Shown: in pieces, positions 24,001-32,567 of the stretch
Layout: the number at the start of each line of letters is the position of its first letter
How positions within the stretch are numbered: the stretch's first letter is position 1
NCBI GenBank assembly: GCA_026826555.1
Contig: JAKSZT010054308.1
Coordinates: 5,164,131-5,228,130 of the forward strand
Source: Tolypeutes matacus
Taxonomy: Eukaryota; Chordata; Mammalia; Cingulata; Chlamyphoridae
Length of the DNA: 64,000 nt
Direction: 5' to 3'
Program-made: the position numbers and the translations under genes
Notes under the pieces: model-generated
The model's database searches: none
Told to the model about the DNA's origin: nothing
Seen by the model: the letters and a program-made list of their open reading frames with translations, nothing else

Positions 24001-27000
24001 AAAGAGCATAAGCATTTTAAAGTTTTTTTTTTCTGAAAAGTGTTGCCAAATTGCCTGCTGGGTATACTCTTTTTTTTTTTTAGTAATTAATTTTTTTTAT
24101 TTTTAAAGAAGCTTTAAATTACATAAATGTTACATAAAAAATATAAAAGATTCCCATAAGCCCATTTGGGATTTATCTGTTGGACTAGAAGTTCCTTCAG
24201 CCATCTTGTGTTACCCACAGATCCAGCAGTCTGATCTGACCTCCTTTTTCTCCACAGAAACAGAATCTTTCAGACTCAAATCTTTAAATAAGTTGCTTAC
24301 ATATCTCTTTTTTTTTTTTTTTTAAAGATTTTTAATTAATGTATTCATTTATCCTCCCCTTGCTGCTTGTGCTCGCTGCGTCAGCTAACCACGCCGTGTG
24401 GGCGGGCTTGTCTTCACCAGGAGGCCCCAGGAACCAAACCCGGGGCCTCCCATATGGTAAACGGGAGCCCTACTGATTGAGCCACAGCCGCTTCCCGCTT
24501 ACATATTTCTTGAACCAGATGAGGACAGACTGGAAATATGATGCTGAAAGGGGAATATGAGTAAACTTCTATGAACTGGTAAAGGCTATGGAGGGGATAA
24601 CATTAGTTGACATTTATTAAATTCTTGCCATGTATGACAATGTACTTTGCAAGCATTACCTCATTGATTTAATTCTGCACAGAGCTCCCATAATGGAGGC
24701 ACCATTCTGATCTCATTTATATATGGAAAAACTGGGGTGTAAAGGGGTGAAATAACTTGCCCAAGGTTATAGTGGGTATATGGTGAAGCTGGTATTTGGA
24801 CCAAGGCACTTTGACTCCAGAGCTTGCATTCCTTGCTACTGCACTGCTTCCTTGTTGACAAAGTTAAAAAGTATTATAACTAGGAAGATACTGCTTCACA
24901 TTTTTTAGAACAACAAAAAAAAGGAAATGCCTTTCCTTTTTTCTCTTTATATATGTGTGTGTGTGTGTATATCGAATATATATATATATATATATTCTAA
25001 TGCTACTTATTATTCCAAGTATATTATATAGGCTTAAAATTATAGATAGATTCAGGAATTCTTCAGAGAAATGACTTCTTAAATTTCCCTTTACCTGAGC
25101 AGCTTCTTAAAAAATGCAAATATCTGGGCCTCACTCCTGTAGGTTTTGATTCAGTAAATACATGGTAAATCCTGGATATCTATATGTTTAATAAAACCAC
25201 CTAGGTGATTTCTGACTCAAGTCAAAGTTTAAGAACCACAAGTTTAGAGACATTTGTCTATTTGGTGGACATTGTAGCATTTGTAGGGGTCATCCATAAC
25301 CTTTAGCTCTTATGTCCTTCCAGATATGGCTACTTGGTATCACTGTCCATTGGACTGAAGGAACCATGAGTTTGATCCAGATAATTTAGAATTTCTTGTT
25401 TAAACTTAAGAAGTGAATTTCTTTCCCTGTCTGGTTGGATACAGAGATTTTTTTAAAACTCTCTCCTTGCTTGTCTAACCACAGTCTGGAGCAAAATTGT
25501 TCATTCACAGGCTGTTGGAAGTGAATGGCACCAGCTAGAAAGATTGACTGAAATGATTTTTTTAAGTTTTTATTTCTTTTACTTCTTTCTCACCTGAAGT
25601 AAAGATCAAGTTCACAGGGTTACTGAGGGGTGAGTCCTTGATCTGACATCTGTACACTCCAGAATTATGGGTCTCAAGAGTGCTTCCTGGGATTTCTATG
25701 TCACTCTGCTTTTGGTGCTCAGGATTCTCATAGTACCATTTTGTTTTCCCTGTTGGGTAGTCATGAAATCCCTTGCAAGTCAGAAGCACTGTCTCTCTTT
25801 GGAAGACTATGGTCCATGGAGGAGAGAGGGTAATCACAGGTTTGGGTACAGTTGCTGAGGAGGAAAGAGGAAAAAAAAATTGAGATGGAGATACCAGAAT
25901 TCCCAGCGCAGTGGTTTGTGTGGGATAGACTGGAGTAGCCTGGCTTTGAAGAATCCCTAAGAAGGCCTCCCGGGAAAGTCACTGCTTGCTCAGAGCTGCG
26001 TTTCAGCCAGCAATGCTCACCTCATCTAGGGGACAGCGACTGCCCAAGTGATGGCAATGAATGGCGGGCAATACTAGCAGTATTCACTAACTGTCAAATG
26101 TCAATGGGAAAAATGGTTAGTTAGCTTGCTATGAAAATGGATCCTAGAGAAAGTCATCCCCTGCCCCTGCCTTTCTTCATCATACTCATAAACTCCTAAG
26201 AACTTCCCAAGGAGTTGTTAAAATGAGAATTTTGCGCTTTCCCTATAAGGATAAATCATATTATCATAGGATTTCAGCACTGAGAAAAGCCTGAGAGATT
26301 AGCTTATCCTACATGTTCATTTTAGAGATGATTATTCAAGTGGCCAGAAAAATTACATCACTTGCACAGTGACACAGCTAATTTTGACAGAGCAAAGAAT
26401 GGATAAGTCATTTGCTAGGAATCAGAGGTGACTTAGACAAGGTGAAATCCTGAAATCCTGGATAGCTGATTCTGGACAAGTAGAGGGGTTGCAGAGAAGC
26501 TCTTGCTCTGCTTGAATACCCAAGGTACTGACACAGGAGAATGGCTGTAGCAGTCAGAACTGAGAAAATATGAGAAACAGACAATTTGTCTCCTCCCCCA
26601 ATCTTCCCCTTTCTGTGTATTTCTGTGTATTTCTCATCTTAAAAGGTTGTTGAGAGGACACATTGAGTTCATAAATATAAGTGTTTCATCTTTGCCACAT
26701 GGTAATGCTAGCTTGTATTATTAGCTTCAGGAATGTGAGAGAGATTTTACACAAGTTTGATGACCATGTGTCTGGTGGAATGTGCACAGTATTGGAGACG
26801 AGAACTTTGTTATACTTCTGGCTCTACCACAAATGATGCAAGTCACTTACCCTGGTGTTTCCTCAACTATGACATGAGACCTTGCACAAGACAGACTCTA
26901 AGTGTTTCATAGCTCCAAACTTCTTTGATCCTATGAGTTGCTGACACTAATGAGTGGGGGAGAGGTAATTGGCCAGCCGGGAACATCTTCCTCTTGCTGA

Positions 27001-29999
27001 AGTCATGTCATCTTAGAGGTGGACTACTGCAATCTTATATCAGCCCATCTTGGTGTGTGCAAATGGGGTGAAGAAACTTTAATCTGCAGAAGCAGAAATG
27101 GCTAGAGCTGGAGGCTGGGGGCACCTTTTGCTCCCCACATGTCACCTGGAAGATTTTACTTCTGACAATGTAGAGAATGCAGTATTCTTCCTGGGTGTTT
27201 CTTTGAAATGATGGCTTCAAAGGAGTGTTCCTGGCTTGCCAACTGGAGAGCATCCTATCCTGAGTCTTGCCATGGAGGTTACGGTTTCCTGCCTGACTAA
27301 GTGGGGTCAATTACCAACAGGAGCAAGTGCAGGGCCTGGCAAAGGACAGGAGCTGCTGTGTAGTCACCATCTCACCCAGGGAAGCTATTCTGGCTCTTGG
27401 GAGATGCCAGTAGACCAGGCAACACTTTCATATCCCTGCCGGCAGCATTTACAAGTGTTTCATATTTATTGGGGAGACACTGGGGAGTGAAAGGCAGGGG
27501 AACTCACCCAATTGTTCACTGACAGGAGCTGAAAAGAAAAAAGTCAGAGATGAGCACAAATCAAGGATTCTTTGGTAATGCTTATTTTTCCATCCATTTT
27601 TAATTTTTTTCATTAATAAATTCATTTAAAAAAATTTAAATCATTTATTGAATGAATAGTATATACTTCGAATTGTGCTTGGTAAAAAATGGTATCTGCT
27701 AGCAAGAAGTTGACTGGTGGGGAAAACAAACATGTAGTGAAGCATAATTGCAATACAGGATGTAAATGCAATAGTAGAAATAAGTGTGGGATATTCTGGG
27801 GACAGAAGGGCCACCCAAACCAGTGTGTGTTTGTTGAAGAGGGTAAGGTGAGCCATGGAATGTACCAGAAGGAGGTGATGCTTGAGATAATTGTGAATGA
27901 CAACATAGGAGTTCATCATACAAAGGTTAGCATTTGTGTGTGGCAAGAGGTGATGGGGAGGGCATTCAAGTCAGCAGTGACACAGAAGTGAGCAAATGGA
28001 ATTGGCTTTCAAGAGTTGGGGAGTTTCTGCGTGGTAGGGAGTATTGGGGGAAATAAGATTAGAGAAGTGTGCAAGCTCATGATGCAAGTCATGGATGGTA
28101 AGTAGCTCAGGTTTTATTTAAAAAGCCCTGGGGAGCCATGGAGGGATTTCAAGTAGGAGAGTGCCAAGGTTAGAAATATAAAGAAATATAAATATAAAGA
28201 AAACTTGGATGGACCACCCTGGTAGTGGGTGGACCTGCGTGGGACTAGACCTGACAGAGAGTGGTTAGAAGGTAGACCAAGAGATGATATTTAATTTTAT
28301 TCAGAGTGTTTATCCGAAATTATCTTAATTATTTGTTAACTTGTTTATTGTCTGTTTCTCCTCTTTAGAATGGAAGCTTCATGAGAGCAGGGACATCTCT
28401 TTCATTTACCATAGATCCCCAGGGTGAAGGACAGTGCCTGGCACATAGAAGATACCCAACAAATATTTATTGAATAATGAATTAATTGAAGAACTAGGTC
28501 ATGATAGTAGAGATAGGAAGATACAAGTTTGGAAAATGGATAATGGAGAGACAGGGGGCAAAATCGGCAGGTTTATAAATTGATTAAACATCCCAGATGA
28601 GGGACATATCTGGTTCACTCATTCAACAGAAACTTTTGAAATGCCAACTGTATACCAGGAATCAGGCAAGGCAATGAAAATCCAGAAATAAGAGAATCAT
28701 TGTCCTGTCCACATGAGTCTGATGGATGGATGACCATGACCCAAATATCTTGATTTCCATGGCATTTGCATTGTTTTAAAAGCAGAAGAATATATTTCTG
28801 ACTGTTTTCTATGTACCAAGGATTTGCATATATTAATTCACATACTCTTACCAATCACTCTGTGAAGTAAGTACTATAGTTATATTCATTTTACAGACCA
28901 GAAAACTGGTTTAAGTAGCTGTAGGTAGTAGAATGGAGTTTTGAACCCTGATCCTATTTGACCCCAAATCCCATGATCCTGACCACCGTCCTATCCTGCC
29001 CCTCTGGGTCTGTGCCACCACTGGGCTTCCTTTCCCAGCAACAGTGCATGCACCTTCAGTTGTGGAGCCCTTTTTTCTTATATCGTGCCCTGCCCCATCC
29101 ATTCCCGCTTCAGCTCCTAGTGCCCTCTATCTTTCCTGAAGTCCTTATGAGCCACTGGCACATAGTTTGCTATCTGCCTGCACCATTCATTGGTAGCCTG
29201 GAGGGTTATTTGGCTGGAATCTTGTTTCACAGCTGGGGGCCCTTCTATATGGTGAGCTTCCCGATCACAGACAAGGTGCCTCCCACAGCTTCCCATCATT
29301 CTCAGCACCTAGTACAGAGACATTGCTAAGAACGTATTGGCTGAACCAATGAATAAACGTATTTAAATCTAATATTTTAAACTTTGGTAAAAATCAGCCA
29401 GCTTATAAGTAAAAATTGATAGGCACTTATGCTTGTCTGCAGGCACAATTAGAATGTCACACCCTGAGGTCCCCCATCTCCTTAAACTCTTAATCTGCCA
29501 TTCACTGCTGGGGTGTGCATTCATACGCAGACGAACAAGGCATCCTTCCTGTTAGAACTCTTGCCCTCGCATGCCCAGGACCAGGACCTGGGCTAGTCAT
29601 ACAAGGAACAAATGCAGAGAGGAAAGTAAAGTCTTCTCTGAATAAGACAATACAGACAAACAAATGTTACACATTTCCTGGACTTCTTTAAGGATTTGTT
29701 GAAGAAAAAAATAGATCAAAGCTTTTGTTTACTGTGGTTTCCTTCTGTGCAAGGTGGACGGTTTTTCCCCCAGCTCTGACAGTTCCTAAAACGTCAAGAC
29801 AGGGAGCTCTGCGCTGTACAGGGAAGCCTGAGGATTCAGTCTCCTCAAGGAGGAGAGAATCTCTGAGCAGGGGCTAGCCCCCCAAAAGGCCCAGGCCCGT
29901 GGCAGGGGGACAGAAAGGCCACTGCACCTCCCATGCCGTCCGGGCTCGTGTCAACCTGTTTTACTCACCCAGGACCAGCAGTGACAGCCACAGCAGCAT
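14724..29999 (-). CDS. FCRL5: Fc receptor-like 5, N-terminal and extracellular part (7 exons, 3' exons not seen)
   Basis: The FCRL5 family acts as a B-cell surface receptor of the Ig superfamily; human FCRL5 binds IgG and signals through tyrosine motifs in its tail (established for human). Seven minus-strand exons join in frame at 29969-29999, 27508-27528, 25594-25854, 23197-23451, 22613-22894, 20790-21071 and 14724-15002, giving about 470 codons: signal peptide (1-17), then Ig domains at about 18-104, 105-189, 190-283, 284-377 and 378-470. All five keep the two domain cysteines. Every exon border is GT-AG and phase 1, as in other FCRL genes. Domain 2 ('ASLILQAP.SVFEGD') and domain 1 ('PPWT.VFQ') read most like FCRL5. 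Domain 4 reads like the fourth domain I recall from mouse Fcrl5, which human FCRL5 lacks. No transmembrane or cytoplasmic exon was found. FCRL3 is the main alternative identity. Confidence 0.8.
15217..15622 (+). mobile_element. Solo LTR of MaLR/ERV-L type in an FCRL5 intron
   Basis: About 400 bp beginning 'tgatagactgaatcatg' and ending 'aactaagacag', with the internal order typical of mammalian MaLR-like LTRs: 'ggccttataaagggaagccagaag', 'gagacccaggacattgccatgtgac', 'gatgccttgattttggatttctagcc', then a polyadenylation-like 'caataaattcctgtt'. No coding part is present. Confidence 0.6.
16010..16290 (+). repeat. MIR SINE fragment with a TGA microsatellite
   Basis: A (GATGAT)n stretch at about 16015-16030 is followed by a MIR-type core: 'ttactattatctccagtgaacagataaggaaattgagg', then 'cacacagctagtaagtgg'. 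MIR is an ancient tRNA-derived SINE common to all mammals. Confidence 0.75.
16400..17115 (-). repeat. Ancient L2-like repeat, antisense
   Basis: CT-rich, with short blocks in the order I recall for antisense L2 ('aataaagcccaaaccc', 'tttagcatatgcctctacctgga', 'ttctcaggcatttcctc'). Several short frames are by-products of CT richness. No exon seen. Confidence 0.4.
17650..18560 (-). repeat. Segment duplicated with 14400-15210 (Ig exon plus flanking intron)
   Basis: Sequence beside the dead exon matches sequence beside exon 7. The block at 18410-18560 ('tttcccatcaggcctctggctcc', then 'taggtgacctcact', then 'attgtgctgccaccagac') parallels 15055-15212 in the same order, and 17955-18090 parallels 14690-14825. 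The unit of duplication therefore included intron, which is how the FCRL cluster gains D5-type domains. The left limit is uncertain. Confidence 0.75.
17990..18247 (-). pseudogene. Dead Ig-domain exon, duplicate of FCRL5 exon 7
   Basis: Both splice sites look intact (CTTCAG| at 18248 and G|GTAAAC at 17989), and the 3' half still reads like a domain ('EHSGNYHCTADNGL.AQ'). Compared with exon 7 it lacks about 22 bases after 'SHPVL', has TAG where a glutamine codon stands in 'YQFF', and has gained one T just after. The deletion puts a TGA in frame at once. Net length is 258 bp, a multiple of three, but the exon cannot be read through. Flanking intron sequence is duplicated too (see 17650-18560). 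Confidence 0.85.
19477..19739 (-). pseudogene. Dead Ig-domain exon, second relic between FCRL5 domains 4 and 5
   Basis: The first half reads as a D5-type Ig domain ('IPVAHPFFTLSAPG...', then 'LILYQ'), but the first domain cysteine has become tryptophan ('DLHWE'), the second half no longer contains the 'GNY.C' signature, and the expected acceptor dinucleotide at 19740-19741 reads AA instead of AG. An ORF remains open by chance through this region. It is probably skipped in transcripts; I infer loss from these three defects. Confidence 0.75.
19790..20460 (+). mobile_element. LTR, gamma/ERV1-like, in an FCRL5 intron
   Basis: Has the parts of a retroviral LTR: a TATA-like 'ggtttaaaaagcc' at about 20117-20129 and an AATAAA-type signal followed by GT/T-rich sequence at about 20227-20260. 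The motif 'attagcaaaggggtggaataattaatgg' recurs at about 34775-34800 in another element, so the two belong to one family. No internal coding region is attached. Exact ends not resolved. Confidence 0.5.
20790..21071 (-). CDS. FCRL5: FCRL5 exon 6: Ig domain 4, divergent type
   Basis: 282 bp, phase 1 in and out. Starts 'RAVANNQILTHPDLEWVFEG'; the cysteines lie in 'MVLICSVGGVPGPITVSWYK' and 'GEYYCDVS'. The 'VFEG...L.CSV.GVPGP...SWYK...AEFKIS..N.SD.GEY.C' pattern agrees with what I recall of the fourth domain of mouse Fcrl5. Human FCRL5 has no such domain after D3, while human FCRL3 and FCRL4 have a different D4 ('VPVSNV.LE..P.GGQ'). Splice sites are TTTAG| and A|GTGAG. Confidence 0.85.
22613..22894 (-). 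CDS. FCRL5: FCRL5 exon 5: Ig domain 3
   Basis: 282 bp, phase 1 in and out. Starts 'DLFPRPELKASASRPTEG'; the cysteines lie in 'VTLTCETQLPPQRSD' and 'GNYWCKAG', and it ends 'YNIAVQ'. This is the D3 type found in FCRL3, FCRL4 and FCRL5 ('ELFP.P.L.A...P.EG'). One N-glycosylation sequon (NTS) follows the second cysteine. The donor is A|GTGAGT. Confidence 0.9.
23197..23451 (-). CDS. FCRL5: FCRL5 exon 4: Ig domain 2
   Basis: 255 bp, phase 1 in and out. Starts 'ASLILQAPQSVFEGD'; the cysteines lie in 'VILRCRAK' and 'GQYQCSG', and it ends 'SSNTVNIQVQ'. Of the human paralogues this domain reads closest to FCRL5 domain 2, which shares 'RAK', 'KDNG.Y.C.G.KES' and 'VSSNTV.IQVQ' (recalled comparison). This exon is the best single reason for calling the gene FCRL5 rather than FCRL3. 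Confidence 0.9.
24307..24496 (-). mobile_element. tRNA-derived SINE, armadillo DAS-like
   Basis: Same family and orientation as the copy at 9841. The tail is the T-run at about 24308-24324. The flanking duplication is GCTTACATAT (24295-24304 and 24497-24506), with slight differences beyond. It lies in the intron between FCRL5 exons 3 and 4's upstream sequences (25594 and 23451). Confidence 0.88.
24600..24860 (+). repeat. MIR SINE fragment
   Basis: Contains the MIR order 'gacatttattaaattcttgcc', 'gcaagcattacctcattgattt', 'gaaataacttgcccaaggttat', and a terminal 'tttgactccagagc'. Confidence 0.75.
24945..24996 (+). repeat. (TG)n/(TA)n microsatellite
   Basis: An alternating TATATG, (TG)7 and (TA)10 tract. 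Confidence 0.9.
25594..25854 (-). CDS. FCRL5: FCRL5 exon 3: Ig domain 1
   Basis: 261 bp, phase 1 in and out. Begins ATVPKPVITLSPPWTIVFQ and includes the first cysteine in 'LLTCKGF', the core tryptophan in 'TKWYY' and the second cysteine in 'GVYRCQ', ending at 'NLIFTS'. It matches the membrane-distal domain type of human FCRL4 and FCRL5 ('PPWTT.F.GE.VTLTC'). The donor is G|GTGAG and the acceptor ..CTCCTCAG. No stop codon or frameshift is seen. Confidence 0.9.
25855..27507. other. FCRL5 intron 2, no gene seen
   Basis: The intron between the mini-exon and Ig domain 1. Beyond the short MIR-like block around 26290-26400 I see no repeat that I can name with confidence and no further exon. Confidence 0.5.
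27508..27528 (-). CDS. FCRL5: FCRL5 exon 2: 21-bp mini-exon completing the signal peptide
   Basis: Exactly 21 bases between an AG acceptor (27529-27530 on the plus strand reads ct) and a GTGAGT donor. With the split codon from exon 1 it encodes APVSEQL. A 21-bp second exon ending the signal peptide is a known hallmark of FCRL and classical Fc receptor genes. It is far below usual ORF-finding length, and was identified from position, phase and splice sites. Confidence 0.9.
27600..28490 (+). repeat. LINE-2-like fragments in FCRL5 intron 1
   Basis: Two adjoining pieces match the L2 3' pattern: 27640-28280 ('tcatttattgaatgaatag', then 'ggtgagccatggaatgtaccagaagg', then the 'gagccatggagggatttcaag' block) and 28330-28490 ('tagaatggaagcttcatgagagcaggga...cagtgcctggcacatagaag'). 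Short frames here are by-products. Confidence 0.55.
28790..28960 (+). repeat. MIR-like fragment
   Basis: 'ctatgtaccaaggatttgcatatattaattcac' followed by 'ttttacagaccagaaaactgg' follows the MIR layout. Confidence 0.55.
28961..29968. other. FCRL5 intron 1, 5' part, no gene seen
   Basis: Intron sequence just downstream of the first coding exon. There is an L2-like end around 29280-29330 and otherwise unassigned sequence. The GC-rich 29820-29960 stretch precedes the donor of exon 1 and holds no other coding signal. Confidence 0.45.
29969..29999 (-). CDS. FCRL5: FCRL5 exon 1 coding part: start codon and signal peptide
   Basis: Reads ATG then MLLWLSLLVL plus one base, and stops at a strong donor (G|GTGAGT). 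MLLW is the standard beginning of FCRL3, FCRL4 and FCRL5 proteins. The start is the first ATG after a GC-rich 5' UTR (about 30000-30060 on the minus strand). It encodes the hydrophobic core of the signal peptide; cleavage is expected within the next exon. Confidence 0.9.
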
Positions 30000-30200
30000 G
30001 AAGGCCTGGCCCGGCGTCGAGACCAGAAGAGAGGTTTTCTCAGGAGGAGCTGGTTGGGTTTTGGTCGTACAGTCAGTATGCTGTTCACACCAGCCCCCGG
30101 GGAGAACGACCAGTTTGAGAAACTGCCTTTTGAAAACAGCAGGATGTATCAGTGAATTAGAAAAAGGAAGTGGGAGTGCCTTTCTTTAACTACTAATCAA
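30000..30200 (-). promoter_or_regulatory. FCRL5 5' UTR and proximal promoter, with an ETS/PU.1-like site
   Basis: Sequence immediately upstream of the FCRL5 start codon. No TATA box is obvious. An AAAAAGGAAGTGGG motif on the plus strand (30161-30174) fits the ETS/PU.1 core (GGAAGT after an A-rich run), plausible for a B-lineage or myeloid gene. The transcription start is not known; the assignment rests on position and motif only. Confidence 0.35.
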
Positions 30201-30439
30201 ATTTTTTCCTGCCTTATGATCAAAGTGAAAAAATAAATCTTAGGGTTTTTTAAAAGCACATCCCCTTGGCCCCACATTTCTATTGCTGGGAAATTACCTT
30301 CATGATAGCACGTGAAGATAGTTGTACAAGAATTTTCATTCCAGCATCATTCGTAATTGATGAGCTGGAAGCAATGTAAGAGACTATGAGTACGGACTGT
30401 TTAAAAATTTCTCATGTATCAATACAATGACATGCAGTG

Positions 30440-30985
30440 CAATCATGAAAAAGAATGAGGCAAACCTTTTCTTATGAGAGGGATATGAATTCTGGTGGCC
30501 AGAGTGTGGACTGCCTCTTAAGATGACCACCTGCCATGCCCATATGTGTGTGCTGCTCTTCCCATCTGGAAGTGACATCCATTTCCCTTACCCTAGAATC
30601 TGGCTGGCCTAGTGACTTGCTTTGACCACTAGAATGTGGCAGAAGGGAAGCTGCCAGCTCTGGACCTAGCCTTGAAGAGGCTTGGAAATGTCTACTTTTG
30701 TTCCCTTGGAACTCTGACCTACCACGTGAGAAGTCCACCTGCCCTGCTGGAGAGAAAGTCCAGCCCGTCCCTAGCCGCTCATTCCAGACACCCAAGATAA
30801 TGTACCAGGTCTGTGAGTTGAGCCATCATGGATATTCCTGCCTCAGCTGAATTCCCTGCTGTACCTGTCCACATGAGTGACCCTAACCTACCCAGGGACC
30901 CCGTTGAGCATGGGCAACCCACGGAATTGTTGTTTTAACACACAAGGTTTTGGAGTTCTTTGTTATGCAACACAGATAACGGAGA
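30440..30985 (+). mobile_element. MLT1-like MaLR LTR
   Basis: Carries the MLT1 order: 'ctagtgacttgctttgaccactagaatgtggcagaagg', 'cttgaagaggcttgg', 'ctgccctgctggagag', 'tgagttgagccatcatgga', then 'gttgttttaacacacaaggttttggagttctttgttatgcaacacagataac'. Old, non-coding. Confidence 0.65.
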
Positions 30986-31004
30986 TGGACATATTATATC
31001 TTCC

Positions 31005-32567
31005 TTAAGAGTTTTCTTTTTTTTTAATTAGAGAAGTTGTGGTTTACAGAAAAGTCATGCATAAAATACAGTTTCCCATATACTGCCTTATGATTAATAC
31101 CTCTCGTTAGTACGGCACACTTGTTAAAATTCATGAAAAAACATTTTTATAATTGTACTATTAACTATAGGCCCTCATTTACAATAGCATTCACTGTTTG
31201 TGTTGTAAAGTCCTATGCATTTAAAAAAATTTTTTATTCTAGTAACGTATAGACAACCTAAAAATTTCCCCTTTTAACCACATTCACATATATAATTCAG
31301 GGCTGTGAATTACATTCACAATGTTGTGCTACCATCATCACCATCCATTACCAGAACTTTACAATCAACCCAAATAGAAACTCTGTACGATTTAAGCCTT
31401 AATCTACTGTTCCCTACCCCTACCCTGGCCTCTGGTAACCTATATTCTAGATTTTGACTCTATGAGTTTGCTTACTCTAACTATTTCAGATGAGTGAGAT
31501 TATACAATATTTGTCCTTTTGTGTCTGGCTAATTTCACTCAACATGATGTCTTCAAGGCTCATCCATGTTGCCACATGTATCAGAACTTTATTACTTTTT
31601 GTGGCTGAATAATATTCCATTGTATGTATATACCACATTTTATTTATCCATTCATCGACTGATGGACACTTGGGTTGCTTCTACCTTTAGACAATGGTGA
31701 ATGATGCCTCCGTGAACATTAGTGTGAAAATATCTGTTTGAGTTCCTCCTTTTAAATCTTTTGGGTATATACCTAGAAGTGGGATTTTCGGGTCATATGG
31801 TAATTCTACACCTAGCTTTCTGAAGAACTGCCCAACTGTCTTCCACAGCTACTGCACCACCAACAATGAATGAGTTGTTCCTGTTTCTCCACATCCTCTC
31901 CAACACTTGTTATTTTCTTTTCTTTCTTTCTTTTTTAATAGTAGCTATTCTAGTGGGTGTGAAATGGTAACTCATGTGATTTTGATTTGTATTTCCCTAA
32001 TAGCTAAATGATGTTGAGCATCATTTCATGTGCTTTTTGGCCATTTGTATATCCTCTTTGGAGAAATGTCTTTTCAAGTCTTCTGCCCAATAATTTTTAA
32101 ATGGGTTGTTTATCTTTTTATTGTTGAGTTATAGAATTTCTTTATAAATTCTACATATTAAATCCTTATGGGATATGTGGTTTCCAAATATTTTCTCCCA
32201 GTGAGTAGGTAGTCTTTTCACTTTCATTATAAAGTCCTTTGATGCTCCAAAGTTTTAAATTTTGGGGAGGTCCTATTTATCTATTTTTTTTCTTTTGTTG
32301 ATTGTGTTTGGGGTGTAAAGTCTAAGAAACCATTGCATAACACAAGATACTGGAGATGCTTCCCTACATTTTCTTCTAGGAGTTTTATAGCCCTTGTTCT
32401 TATATTTAGATCTTTGATCCATTTTGAGATAATTTTTGTATATGGTGTGAGATAGAGGTCCCTCTTTATTCTTTTGCATATAGATATCCGGTTCTTCCAG
32501 TACAATTTGTTGAAGAGACTATGCCTCCCCAATTTAGTGGACTTGCAGCCTTGTTAAAAATCAATTG
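31005..32567 (-). mobile_element. LINE-1 fragment, 3' half (left part of a split copy)
   Basis: An antisense L1: the 3' UTR occupies about 31005-31480 and ORF2 C-terminal sequence 31480-32567, with readable but broken frames at 32273-32532. It stops at 32567 and resumes at about 36021, the gap being a later insertion (32568-36020). Confidence 0.8.
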
